The translations under genes were made by a program, and so were the position numbers. 64,000 bases of DNA, taken from positions 46,725-110,724 of the forward strand of contig NZ_AQVB01000005.1 in NCBI RefSeq assembly GCF_000372065.1, written 5' to 3'. The stretch is from Oligella urethralis DSM 7531 (GTDB taxonomy: Bacteria; Pseudomonadota; Gammaproteobacteria; Burkholderiales; Burkholderiaceae_B). The stretch's first letter is position 1, and each line of letters begins with the position of its first letter. The notes under the pieces were generated by a model. It was not told where the DNA came from. It worked only from the letters and a program-made list of their open reading frames with translations, and made no database searches. Of the stretch, positions 44,496 to 53,996 are shown in pieces.

Positions 44496-47400
44496 CTATT
44501 CCTCACGCGTTTGATTCGTGTCATCACCAGGCTTAGCACCATCACTCTTTGAATGATTAGTATCGTCGGATCCGACACGATAAGGATCTAACTCAGGATA
44601 GGCCTCGGAGTAAATAAAATCTTTTTCCTCGCGACTCTGCATCTCGCTTTGCTGCTCAACCACTTGCGCACCTAAAAGCTTAGGTTTAGTTTTAAAGATC
44701 TTCAAGACCACCGAGAAGAAAATCGGTACCATGAAAATCGAGAACACAGTCGCAGCAATCATACCACCCACAACCCCAGTACCTAAGGTTCTTTGACCTG
44801 CAGCACCGGCACCTGTTGCGATCATTAATGGGGTCACACCTAAAATAAAGGCAAATGAGGTCATCAAAATCGGTCGCAAACGTAGACGAGCGGCACGCAC
44901 TGTTGACTCAAATAACGGTTGACCCGTAGCCACGGCATCCTTAGCAAACTCAACAATTAGAATGGCGTTTTTCGTTGCTAAACCAATCACCGTCACTACC
45001 CCAACTTGGAAGTAAATATCATTGGACAGGTTAAAGAGATACGCAAACGCAACCGAGCCCAACAAACCTAAGGGCACAATCATCACCGCCGATAGTGGGA
45101 TACTCCAACTCTCATAAAGCGCAGCCAGCACCAAGAATACCACGAACAGCGACAGTATCATCAAAATCGAGCCTTGGTTACCCGCCTCAATCTCTTGATA
45201 CGATAAACCAGTCCATTCAAAACCGATATCGGCCGAAAGATTATCCCTAATCAGACGCTCCATCTCTGCCATGGCCTCACCATTCGCCACACCAGGCGCT
45301 GCGGAACCACTGATATTAACCGCAAAATAGCTGTTATAGCGTTGTACTAAGCTTTGTGCCAGGCTCCAGCGCACCTCAATAAAGTTGGATAATTCCACTA
45401 AATCACCTGTGGCATTACGCACTTTTAGACGTAATAAATCATCCGGTGAACGGCGATAAGGATTATCTGCCTGTACCCAAATATCCTGCATCCGACCCAT
45501 ATTTGGGAACTTACCTAAATAGGCACCACCGAGCGAAGAGGAGAGTACTTGCGCCAAATCCGGGAAGCTAACCCCATAAGTCATTGCTTTAGCGCGATCA
45601 ATCTTAATCTCCAAGGATGGACCAGCACCTAGGCTAGCAATACGCACACTATTAAGTTTAGGGTTCTGTGAAGCCAAAGCAACTAATTGATCGGCCTGAG
45701 CGCGTAGCTCATTAACACCTAAGGTCCCACGGTCTTGTAAATACATATCAAAACCTGAGGCATTACCTAAAGAAGGAATCGGTGGCGGCATCACACTAAA
45801 CATCGTGGCATCAGGCACCCCGAATAATAAGGCACCGGTGGCGCGACCAGCAATTTCCTGCGCTGTTGCGGTACGATCCTTAAAGTCCTTAAGCGGAGTA
45901 AAGATAATACCGGCATTAATCCCTGTACCATTAAAACTAAAACCACGAATGGATACCACGTGCTCCACCGCCTCTTCTTTTTCAAAAAATGCACGCGCCT
46001 GGTCAAGCACCGCTTCTGTACGCTCTGCCGTCGAACCCGAAGCTAACTCCACGTTCGTAATAACCACCCCTTGATCCTCATCCGGCATAAAGGAGCCTGG
46101 CATCCGCACAAAAAACCATAAGGCACCGATGGTTAAAGCCAGATAAATAAACATCATCCGACCACCACGTTTAACTAGCTTGGCAACCCACGAGGTATAA
46201 CCCTCAGTCATGCGATCGAAATTACGGTTAAACCAACCAAAGAAACCGCGACGCTCATGCGCACCAACGGTAACCGGTTTCAGGAAAGTGGCGCAAAGTG
46301 CCGGCGTAAAGGTCAAGGCAAAAAAGCCTGAGAACGCAATAGACACCGCCATAGCCACAGCAAACTGGCGGTAAATCACACCCGAGGAGCCGCTCATAAA
46401 GGCCAATGGGAAGAACACGGTCACCAACACCAGCGTAATACCGACAATCGCTCCACCAATTTGTGGCATGGCTTTAATGGTGGCTTGGAGCGGCGGAATC
46501 CGCTCTTCCATCATGATCCGCTCCACGTTTTCCACTACCACAATGGCATCATCCACCAGAATACCAATGGAAAGTACCATTGCGAACATGGTCATGGTAT
46601 TAACCGACATACCGACCATCCAGAGGATCGCGAGCGTACCCAATAAGGCAATAGGCACGACTAGCGCAGGAATCACGGTATAACGGACATTTTGTAAAAA
46701 CAAAAACATCACAACAAATACCAACACCACCGCTTCAAGCAAGGTATGCACTACCTTCAGAATGGATTCCTTAACATAGGGCGCCGTATCATAAGGAATG
46801 GCATAGCTGATACCATCTGGGAAATACTGTGACAGTGACTCCATCTCTGCGCGCACCAATGCAGCAGTTTCCAAGGCATTGGCACCGGCCGCCAGATTGA
46901 TGGCAAAGGTAGCAACTGGTCTACCGTCCAATTTACCATTAAAGCTATAGGAGCTTAAACCGACTTCAACCCGAGCCACGTCCTGAACTCTGACTAATGA
47001 GCCATCAGCATTGGCACGTAAAACTACGTTTTTAAATTCGTCGATATTCGTCAATTCACCATTAACTGAGGTAATGGCTGTTGTCATCAAGTCAGCATCA
47101 GTCGGTGGACCACCTAAAATACCTGCTGCGACGGGGATATTTTGTGAGCGCAAGGCGGCCGTTACATCCGTCATGGTTAAACCATAGCCACTCAACTTCT
47201 CAGGATCGACCCAGATACGCATTGCCCGCGGTGCGGAGAAAAGCTGAAAATTACCCACCCCATCCAAACGGGAAATACTGTTTTTAACGTTACGAGTGAT
47301 GTAGTCAGCCACACTTGCCGCATCAATATCCGGATTATCCGAATACATTGATACAATCATCAAGAAACTGGTTAAGCCCTTAGAGTAGCGTACTCCCTGC

Positions 47401-47771
47401 TCCAACACGGCTTGCGGCAAGGAGGATTGAATATTAGAAACGCGGTTTTGTACGTCCACCTGCGCTAAATCCTGATCGGTCCCTGGCTCGAAGGTGACGA
47501 CAATACTGGCACGACCACTCGCATCAGCGGTTGAAGAATAATACAGTAGCCCATCGGCACCATTGAGCTCATCTTCAATCAAACTGACCACCGAACGTGA
47601 CACCTCCTCGGCAGAAGCGCCAGGATAGGTTGCACTAATGGTAATGGCGGGCGGTGCCACATCAGGATACTGCTCCACCGACATATTTGGGATCGCCAGC
47701 AAACCAGCAAAGGAGATAAGAATAGCCAGCACCCAGGCAAAAATCGGGCGATGAATAAAGAAATTAGACAT
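44496..47771 (-). CDS. RND multidrug efflux pump, inner-membrane transporter (AcrB/MexB-type)
   Basis: Protein of 1091 residues. HAE-1 family proton-driven exporter: N-terminal SNFFIHRPIFAWVLAI, proton-relay Asp-Asp in GILVDDAIVVVENVERIM, Lys in ATKNAILIVEFAKD, twelve expected membrane helices, and two large periplasmic porter domains. A hydrophilic C-terminal tail of about 45 residues rich in Asp, Glu and Ser extends past the usual end. It forms the complex with the adaptor upstream (11-nt gap) and the outer-membrane factor downstream (3-nt gap). Confidence 0.95.
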   Translation of the reverse strand: MSNFFIHRPIFAWVLAILISFAGLLAIPNMSVEQYPDVAPPAITISATYPGASAEEVSRSVVSLIEDELNGADGLLYYSSTADASGRASIVVTFEPGTDQDLAQVDVQNRVSNIQSSLPQAVLEQGVRYSKGLTSFLMIVSMYSDNPDIDAASVADYITRNVKNSISRLDGVGNFQLFSAPRAMRIWVDPEKLSGYGLTMTDVTAALRSQNIPVAAGILGGPPTDADLMTTAITSVNGELTNIDEFKNVVLRANADGSLVRVQDVARVEVGLSSYSFNGKLDGRPVATFAINLAAGANALETAALVRAEMESLSQYFPDGISYAIPYDTAPYVKESILKVVHTLLEAVVLVFVVMFLFLQNVRYTVIPALVVPIALLGTLAILWMVGMSVNTMTMFAMVLSIGILVDDAIVVVENVERIMMEERIPPLQATIKAMPQIGGAIVGITLVLVTVFFPLAFMSGSSGVIYRQFAVAMAVSIAFSGFFALTFTPALCATFLKPVTVGAHERRGFFGWFNRNFDRMTEGYTSWVAKLVKRGGRMMFIYLALTIGALWFFVRMPGSFMPDEDQGVVITNVELASGSTAERTEAVLDQARAFFEKEEAVEHVVSIRGFSFNGTGINAGIIFTPLKDFKDRTATAQEIAGRATGALLFGVPDATMFSVMPPPIPSLGNASGFDMYLQDRGTLGVNELRAQADQLVALASQNPKLNSVRIASLGAGPSLEIKIDRAKAMTYGVSFPDLAQVLSSSLGGAYLGKFPNMGRMQDIWVQADNPYRRSPDDLLRLKVRNATGDLVELSNFIEVRWSLAQSLVQRYNSYFAVNISGSAAPGVANGEAMAEMERLIRDNLSADIGFEWTGLSYQEIEAGNQGSILMILSLFVVFLVLAALYESWSIPLSAVMIVPLGLLGSVAFAYLFNLSNDIYFQVGVVTVIGLATKNAILIVEFAKDAVATGQPLFESTVRAARLRLRPILMTSFAFILGVTPLMIATGAGAAGQRTLGTGVVGGMIAATVFSIFMVPIFFSVVLKIFKTKPKLLGAQVVEQQSEMQSREEKDFIYSEAYPELDPYRVGSDDTNHSKSDGAKPGDDTNQTREE

Positions 47772-47782
47772 TAATCAAGCTC

Positions 47783-49045
47783 CTACTGCGCTACTGCAGC
47801 CGCTTCAGTATCGGCACCCTGTTCAGACTGCTCGGCAGGGGCCTGACTTGCCGCTGTTTCAGCCGGTTGAGCCTGCTGCTCTTGTTGAGCTTGTTGGGCA
47901 GCGCCTTTAAGCTGTGGTCTTACCGTTTGACCAGTACGGATCTTAGTAAAGCCTTCCGTAATTACCTTATCACCGACCTTGACACCGCTTAATACTAGGG
48001 TACGCCCGCCAAACTCCTGACCTAATACCACTGGGCTGTCACGTACCACATTTTCCTCATCAACCAACATCACTTTACTACCGCCTTCAGAGGTACGCTG
48101 AATGGCTTGATTAGGGACAAAAATCGCATCATCTACCGAAGCCCGCGCTAAACGCACTTGCAAATACATCCCTGGTAAAAGGTAATGATCAGGGTTTGGA
48201 AAGGTGGCGCGCAACTGAACCTGACCCGTGCCGGGATTGACCTGCACGCCGGTAAATAAGAGCTGACCCTTGTTTGGATAGAGGCTGCCGTCATCCATCA
48301 CCAACTCAACTTCAGCCACCCCGTCGCCTAGGGTTTTGAGCTTACCCTCACTTAGATCGCGACGTAATTGGCTCAGCTCATTAACGGTCTGATTAAAATC
48401 GACATACACCTTATCAAGCTGCTGTACGATAGCTAATGGACTGCCGCTGCTCTCACTGACCAATGCCCCTTCCGTCACCAATGCGGGGCCTACAATACCA
48501 TCGATTGGTGATTCAACCTTGGTATAGCCGAGTTTAATTTCTGCATTATTTAAGGCTGCCTGAGCCTGCTCAACAGAAGCATTAGCCAGACCGGCTTTAG
48601 CCATCGCATCATCATATTCCTGGCGGCTAATGGCTGATGAGTTTACTAAACCGCGGTAACGCTTGGCTAAGGCATTCGCACTACGGGCCGTCGCTTGCGC
48701 CTGCTTTAAGCTCGCCGCTGCTTGATTATAAGCCGCCTGATAAGGTTTAGGATCGATCTTAAATAGCAGTTGCCCCGCACTCACGCGGCCACCCTGTTCA
48801 AACTCAATGGATTCAATATTACCGGTAACACGTGCCAAAATCTGCGCATCTTTCAGTGCATTGACTCGAGCCGGCAAGGTAGTATAAACCTTAGTAGATT
48901 CAGTTTTAGCCTCAACCACACTAACAGCCATGGGCGGCGGTGCTTGCTGCTCTGAAGCATCCTCTGAGCAGGCGCTCAACGTCAAAAATGCAGTGTAGCT
49001 TAATGCCACCATAAGGCCACGTGTGGCAGCTTGATTTATCTTCAT
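47783..49045 (-). CDS. RND efflux periplasmic adaptor (AcrA/MexA-type membrane fusion protein)
   Basis: Protein of 420 residues. Signal peptide with lipobox LSAC, then lipoyl-like segment (LARVTGNIESIEFEQGGRVSAGQLLFKIDP), coiled hairpin, beta-barrel and membrane-proximal domains. The C-terminus is an unusual Gln/Ala-rich tail (about 365-420). It bridges the RND pump and outer-membrane factor. First gene of the three-gene efflux operon; an operator-like palindrome lies about 120 nt upstream. No TetR regulator gene adjoins it. Confidence 0.93.
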   Translation of the reverse strand: MKINQAATRGLMVALSYTAFLTLSACSEDASEQQAPPPMAVSVVEAKTESTKVYTTLPARVNALKDAQILARVTGNIESIEFEQGGRVSAGQLLFKIDPKPYQAAYNQAAASLKQAQATARSANALAKRYRGLVNSSAISRQEYDDAMAKAGLANASVEQAQAALNNAEIKLGYTKVESPIDGIVGPALVTEGALVSESSGSPLAIVQQLDKVYVDFNQTVNELSQLRRDLSEGKLKTLGDGVAEVELVMDDGSLYPNKGQLLFTGVQVNPGTGQVQLRATFPNPDHYLLPGMYLQVRLARASVDDAIFVPNQAIQRTSEGGSKVMLVDEENVVRDSPVVLGQEFGGRTLVLSGVKVGDKVITEGFTKIRTGQTVRPQLKGAAQQAQQEQQAQPAETAASQAPAEQSEQGADTEAAAVAQ

Positions 49046-49160
49046 GAATGACCTATTTACTTATCTATATGCTCTCAACTCGGCGCTAGCCAATAGCTCA
49101 CCGAGTAGCAGTCTGGAAAGAATAATTAAACAATGAGATGGGGTGTATTCGGAGCGCCGA

Positions 49161-49179
49161 AGCTAATCATTGATTAGCT
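49161..49179. promoter_or_regulatory. Palindromic operator candidate of the RND operon
   Basis: AGCTAATCA-T-TGATTAGCT has perfect 9-bp arms around one base. It lies in the 366-nt gap upstream of the efflux adaptor gene, 116 nt before its start codon. The form is typical of TetR/AcrR operators. The rest of 49046-49344 contains no gene I can support. Confidence 0.6.
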
Positions 49180-49344
49180 CCTAACAACCACGCACTCACC
49201 ACAGTTACAACTATTTTATGAGAATTATGTGCTTCGACACCGAATTACTCATGTAAAAAAGCAAAAAAACATTATATCGCAAATCTAATTGCCTAGGCAA
49301 TCATTTTTGTATTTTTTAAGCTTATCGAATATCATTCTCAACCA

Positions 49345-49386
49345 TAAATAAAACAAAAGCCCTAAAGCACGCAATCACTTTAGGCC
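49345..49386 (-). terminator. Terminator of the TrpX-type ABC operon
   Basis: On the minus strand CCTAAAG pairs with CTTTAGG around a 10-nt loop, followed by TTTTGTTTT. Confidence 0.8.
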
Positions 49387-49411
49387 AATTGACATAAACG
49401 AACTTACTCGC

Positions 49412-50206
49412 TTAATCGAGTAACAAGGCATCGTCTTCGACCACCTCACCTCGCACCTTTTCAAACATTTCCAATAAGTCGCTCACATTCATTTGGGCGC
49501 GCTTTTCACCACTCACATCCAACACAACTTTACCCTGATGCAACATCACCGTACGATCACCATGCTCCAAGGCCTGCTTCATACTATGGGTTACCATCAT
49601 CGTGGTTAGCCCCTGCTCTTCGACAATCTTCTCGGTCAAGCCCAGAATAAAAGCGGCCGTACGCGGATCGAGGGCAGCGGTATGCTCATCCAATAACAAA
49701 ATCCGACTAGGCTGCAAGGTCGCCATTAATAAACTAATGGCCTGACGCTGTCCGCCAGACAATAAACCGATACGATCACTTAAACGATGCTCCAGTCCTA
49801 ATCCTAAAATGGCCAAGCGCTCTTGGAAAAACTCACGCATTGCTGGCTTAATGGCCGCTCTTAAGCCCCGTTTTTGACCTCGGCTGTAGGCTAGCGCCAA
49901 ATTCTCCTCAATCGTCAAATCCTCACAGGTACCCGCCATCGGATCCTGAAACACTCGTGCCACCTGCTTGGCCCGGTCCCATACGGGCAAACGAGTCACA
50001 TCCTTTTGATTAACTAAGATTTGCCCTTTATCCACCCGCAGCTCACCAGCCACTGCATTTAATAAGGTACTTTTACCTGCACCATTTGAACCGATCACCG
50101 AGACAAATTCACCCTCGGCAATCGCAAGCGAGGCACCGCGTAAGGCTTTAGTTTCAATTGGCGTGTTTGGATTAAACGTAATATGAATATTTTTAATATC
50201 AAGCAT
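49412..50206 (-). CDS. ABC transporter ATP-binding protein of the TrpX-type system
   Basis: About 264 residues. Walker A (GSNGAGKSTLLNA), Q-loop (FQDPMAGTCEDL), signature LLSGGQRQAISLLMATL, Walker B (ILLLDEHTAALDP) and switch His (VTHSMKQAL) are seen. DEHTAAL rather than DEPTAGL is typical of this ATPase subfamily, which pairs with a LivH-like permease and an ABC_sub_bind (TrpX/DUF534) protein. The start is ATG 50206 or GTG 50209. Confidence 0.9.
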   Translation of the reverse strand: MLDIKNIHITFNPNTPIETKALRGASLAIAEGEFVSVIGSNGAGKSTLLNAVAGELRVDKGQILVNQKDVTRLPVWDRAKQVARVFQDPMAGTCEDLTIEENLALAYSRGQKRGLRAAIKPAMREFFQERLAILGLGLEHRLSDRIGLLSGGQRQAISLLMATLQPSRILLLDEHTAALDPRTAAFILGLTEKIVEEQGLTTMMVTHSMKQALEHGDRTVMLHQGKVVLDVSGEKRAQMNVSDLLEMFEKVRGEVVEDDALLLD

Positions 50207-50213
50207 CACGCAC

Positions 50214-51095
50214 TCACTTTTTGAGCAATAGTTTTTTAAGTTTAGGCAAAATCAACGCAATGGTAACTAACAAGGCCGTCACTAAATTCAAGTCTTGCGC
50301 TTTTAAGCCGATGACATCACTATTTAGGGCAAAGGCGATAAAGAATCGATAAACAATCGCACCAAAAATCACCGATAGCAACACAAACAAAAAACGACGC
50401 GCGTGAATCACGCTCTGACCTAAAATAACCGCCGCTAAACCAATCACGATGGTACCGATACCCATTGAAATATCCGACCCACCCTGGGATTGTGCAAATA
50501 AGGCACCCGCCAACGCAACCATGGCATTAGACAACGCCATACCGCCGATAATGGAGCGGTCAGTTGCAACGCCCTGTGAACGCGCCATCCGCAAATTAGC
50601 ACCCGTAGCCCGCATGGCCAAACCAGAACGAGTGGAGAAATATAGATTTAAGAATAACAAAACGCTAATTAAAATCAAGGTCAACAAAATAGGACGCCAT
50701 AGATAATCACTGATTGCGGCTGGCACGGTGCTAGTAAACACAGTCTCATCAAAAATCAATGGAATATTCGGTCCACCCATAATGCGCAAATTAATCGAAT
50801 AAAGTGCCGTCATCATCAAAATACTGGCGAGCAAATCCATAATGCCCAACTTGGTATTTAACCAACCGGTAATGGAACCGGCCACGGCACCCGCCAAGGC
50901 CGCACAAAGCGACACCATAAAAGGCTCATAGCCTTGACTAATCATCAAGGCAGCAACCGCACCACCCGTAGCAAAGGTACCATCAACCGTTAAATCAGGG
51001 AAACGCAGAATTCTGAACGAAATAAAAACGCCCAGAGCAACAAGGCTATAAATTAAACCTAGCTCTAAAGCGCCTAATGAAGCTAATAAGGACAT
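50214..51095 (-). CDS. ABC transporter permease of the TrpX-type system
   Basis: Protein of 293 residues with about eight membrane segments, of the LivH/BPD_transp_2-like fold. Family blocks are ISFRILRFPDLTVDGTFATGGAVAA, MDLLASILMMTALYSINLRIMG and MARSQGVATDRSIIGGMALSNA. It forms the membrane channel for the binding protein and ATPase next to it. The substrate class in relatives includes tryptophan or other small molecules. Confidence 0.88.
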   Translation of the reverse strand: MSLLASLGALELGLIYSLVALGVFISFRILRFPDLTVDGTFATGGAVAALMISQGYEPFMVSLCAALAGAVAGSITGWLNTKLGIMDLLASILMMTALYSINLRIMGGPNIPLIFDETVFTSTVPAAISDYLWRPILLTLILISVLLFLNLYFSTRSGLAMRATGANLRMARSQGVATDRSIIGGMALSNAMVALAGALFAQSQGGSDISMGIGTIVIGLAAVILGQSVIHARRFLFVLLSVIFGAIVYRFFIAFALNSDVIGLKAQDLNLVTALLVTIALILPKLKKLLLKK

Positions 51096-51213
51096 GGCTA
51101 AAAAACCTAATCAGGCAATTCCGAAGTCATATAAAAATAAGCGCTAAGTAATCAATGACTGCCATCGAGACAATATTGATTCACTTAGCGCATAAATTAT
51201 AACCAATTGTAAA

Positions 51214-52194
51214 TTACTCGATCACTTTCTCAGCAGATTTTAGTAATTCATCACTCAACTTAACGCCGATTTGATCAGCCATTTTTTTATTTAAATGAAT
51301 CGCAAGCTCATTTGAGGTTTCCCAACTGATATCACCTGGCTTTTCACCATTTAAGATACGCGCCACCATATGACCAGTTTGTACACCCAACTGCTTATAA
51401 TTCAGACCTAAAGCTGCAATCGCACCGCGCGGTACGCTATCGGTATCCGATGCAATTAACGGTATTTTTGAATCTAAAGAAACCTTGGTCAAGGATTCAT
51501 AAGTGGCTATCACGTTATTATCCGTGGTGGAGAAAATCAGATCTGCCTTGGATACTAAGCTACGCGCTGCTGAGCCAACATCTACCGTACGTGGGGCGGA
51601 AGCTTCAACCAAGCTCAGGCCATGCTGAGGCATCAATTCCTTTAAGCGATCAACCACAATTTTAGAGTTAACCTCACCAGGGTTATACACCATACCTACG
51701 CGTTTAGCCTCAGGCAGGGCCTTTTTGATCAACTCAATCGAAGACTCCAACGGTAATTCATCCGACATACCAGTCACATTGGTGCCGGAGGGTCCGCGCT
51801 CCTTAACCAACTGGGCCGCAATCGGATCCGTGATCGCACCGAACACGACTGGAATGCTCTTGGTAGCTGCCACTACCGCCTGCGCAGAAGGTGTGCCAAT
51901 CGCCACAATCACGTCTGGGTTTTCACCTACGTATTGACGAGCAATTTGAGCCGCTGTGCCGGTATTACCCTGAGCAGTCTGGAACTTAACACGGAGATTA
52001 TCGCCCTCTTTAAAGCCCTCAGCACCTAAGCCCTCGACCACACCGTCCTTAAACGCATCTAGGGCCGGATGCTCAACGATGGAGGTAATGGCAACGAACT
52101 TATCCTTGGCCATCACTGCTGTGGGTGCAGCTAATCCCAAACCTAAACTAAGACCTAATACCAGACCTAGGTGCTTTTTATTAAAACGACTCAT
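51214..52194 (-). CDS. ABC transporter substrate-binding protein (TrpX/ABC_sub_bind family)
   Basis: Protein of 326 residues with a signal peptide (hydrophobic LGLVLGLSLGLGL, cleavage near VMAK). The mature part matches the ABC_sub_bind family: VAITSIVEHPALDAFKDGV, DVIVAIGTPSAQA, SIPVVFGAITDP, and RVGMVYNPGEVNS. The ATG at 52194 has AAAGGAGAGG upstream; an earlier start at 52224 is rejected. Substrate unknown; TrpX of streptococci binds tryptophan. First gene of the operon with the permease and ATPase. Confidence 0.9.
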   Translation of the reverse strand: MSRFNKKHLGLVLGLSLGLGLAAPTAVMAKDKFVAITSIVEHPALDAFKDGVVEGLGAEGFKEGDNLRVKFQTAQGNTGTAAQIARQYVGENPDVIVAIGTPSAQAVVAATKSIPVVFGAITDPIAAQLVKERGPSGTNVTGMSDELPLESSIELIKKALPEAKRVGMVYNPGEVNSKIVVDRLKELMPQHGLSLVEASAPRTVDVGSAARSLVSKADLIFSTTDNNVIATYESLTKVSLDSKIPLIASDTDSVPRGAIAALGLNYKQLGVQTGHMVARILNGEKPGDISWETSNELAIHLNKKMADQIGVKLSDELLKSAEKVIE

Positions 52195-52230
52195 TAATGC
52201 CTCTCCTTTTATGAGAATATTCAAGAAATA

Positions 52231-53022
52231 CTAAATAATAATTTTATTATCGCGAATCACAAAATGATTTGCAGGCTCTTGTAACAAACTATCTAAAAAC
52301 TCCGCACCCGGCAAACCGTAAATCAGCTGCATATGTTGTGCCCTCAGCGCTAGCTCCTCACGACGATAGACCCTGTTCGCCCCCTTAAAGGCTAGCACCA
52401 CGCGATTACCATCCACCGTTTCGGGAAACATCATCACACGCCCATCAAAGGCAGCACGAATATTAGCCAAATTCTTAGGGAAACTTGGATGATGCCCAAA
52501 AAGATTAAAACTCGCAATCCCGTCTTTCCCTAAGATATTGGCGCAACCCTTATAAAACTTTTTGGAGCTACAAACTGGTCCCTCGGCTGTGTAATCATAG
52601 AGATCCACCATTAAAAAACGATATTGCCCCTGCACTGAGGTCTCATGCACCCACTTTTCTGCATTCGCCTCCACGATCTGACAGCGTTCATCTGTTGCCA
52701 CGTGAAAATGGTCCTCCACACACATAATCACCAGTTCATTCCACTCCACCGCCAACACGGGTGAGTTCGTATGCTTTTGTAAAAAGCGAAAATGACTCCC
52801 CGCCCCCAAGCCCAACAAAGCAATCGCTGACTCACTATCGGCCGCTTCAAACAGCAGCCAAGCGCACATTTGCTGCGTATATAAAAACACCAATGAGTTC
52901 GGATCTGACAACGACATCGCCCCTTGCGCCCAAGGACTGTCAAAATGCAAATACAGCACATCACCTTGTTCAACCATCATGGGTACATCAAATTCAGGAT
53001 CGGGAGCATGCTTAGTGCGCAT
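52231..53022 (-). CDS. Spermidine synthase-like SAM-binding-fold protein
   Basis: Protein of 263 residues with a Rossmann-like methyltransferase fold of the spermidine synthase superfamily. It has ALLGLGAGSHFRFL (nucleotide-binding glycine loop), VLAVEWNELV (acidic end of strand 2), ANAEKWVHE, and FLMVDLYDYTAEGP with the family's Asp. It may be a polyamine aminopropyltransferase or a methyltransferase-fold protein of other function; active-site details are not decisive. It lies downstream of the divergent xthA and shares the strand of the ABC operon. Confidence 0.7.
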   Translation of the reverse strand: MRTKHAPDPEFDVPMMVEQGDVLYLHFDSPWAQGAMSLSDPNSLVFLYTQQMCAWLLFEAADSESAIALLGLGAGSHFRFLQKHTNSPVLAVEWNELVIMCVEDHFHVATDERCQIVEANAEKWVHETSVQGQYRFLMVDLYDYTAEGPVCSSKKFYKGCANILGKDGIASFNLFGHHPSFPKNLANIRAAFDGRVMMFPETVDGNRVVLAFKGANRVYRREELALRAQHMQLIYGLPGAEFLDSLLQEPANHFVIRDNKIII

Positions 53023-53162
53023 TAATTACCCCTAAAAATCGATTAAAAATAACTCTATCTTAGTGAAGTTTGGGAGTAATTTGCGCTGTTATGACGACAA
53101 ATAGCAAAATTGCTGCCTTGATTGTTAATATAGAGAGTCTTTGAATTTAAGTTAAAAAAACG

Positions 53163-53945
53163 ATGATTGCCACTTGGAATGTCAATTCTTTAAAAATACG
53201 TCTACCCCAAGTTATTGACTGGTTAAAAGCAAACCCTATCGATATCTTGTGTTTACAGGAATTAAAACAGGATAATGAGTTCTTTGACTTAGCCGCTTTT
53301 GAGGAGATAGGCTATCAGGCCTGTTGGTCAGGTCAAAAAACCTATAACGGGGTAGCGATTATCAGTCGCCATAAAGGCCATGATGTTGTGCGCAACAACC
53401 CCTATTATGAAGATACTCAGCAACGCTTAATTGCTGCCACCTTTGATTCGGCGCAGGGTCCAATCCGTATTATCAATGTCTATTGCCCTAATGGTAGCGC
53501 CGTCGGTAGCGATAAATATGAGTATAAACTCGCTTGGTTTGAGCAACTGCACCGCTTCCTCGAGGAGGAAATGGCTAGCTATCAACAACTCCTCATTACC
53601 GGCGACTTTAATATTGCTCCCGAAGATCGGGATGTACACGATGGCTACAAAGGTGACATCTTAATTTCAGCACCAGAGCGTGCTGCCTTACAAAAGCTGA
53701 TGGACTTAGGCCTGAATGATGCCTTTAGGCTATTTGAACAAGAGGAAAAAAGCTTTTCCTGGTGGGATTATCGCATGATGGGCTTTAGACGCAATGCCGG
53801 TCTACGTATTGATCATATTCTGATTAGCGATGCCCTCAAAGCGCTCTGCAAGGCCTGCTGGATTGACAAGGAGCCGCGTCGTTTAGAACGTCCCTCCGAT
53901 CACGCCCCAGTGGTCGCAGATATTCAATGGCAGCTAATTAAATAG
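53163..53945 (+). CDS. xthA: Exodeoxyribonuclease III (AP endonuclease)
   Basis: Protein of 260 residues, EEP-superfamily nuclease. Motifs: ATWNVNSLKIRLP, CLQELKQDN (metal Glu), ITGDFNIAPEDRDVHD (catalytic Asp and Asn), LRIDHILISDAL, and the catalytic His in RPSDHAPVVADI. It cuts at abasic sites and trims 3' ends in base-excision repair. The start has only a weak ribosome site. Confidence 0.95.
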   Translation: MIATWNVNSLKIRLPQVIDWLKANPIDILCLQELKQDNEFFDLAAFEEIGYQACWSGQKTYNGVAIISRHKGHDVVRNNPYYEDTQQRLIAATFDSAQGPIRIINVYCPNGSAVGSDKYEYKLAWFEQLHRFLEEEMASYQQLLITGDFNIAPEDRDVHDGYKGDILISAPERAALQKLMDLGLNDAFRLFEQEEKSFSWWDYRMMGFRRNAGLRIDHILISDALKALCKACWIDKEPRRLERPSDHAPVVADIQWQLIK

Positions 53946-53962
53946 CTAGTTACCACGCTGAA

Positions 53963-53996
53963 GCCCTTAAGACTCAACGTAGCTGAGCTTAAGGGC
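53963..53996. terminator. Hairpin between convergent xthA and the transglycosylase
   Basis: GCCCTTAAG pairs with CTTAAGGGC around a 16-nt loop. The second arm contains the stop codon of the transglycosylase gene. No T-run is present. Confidence 0.45.
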
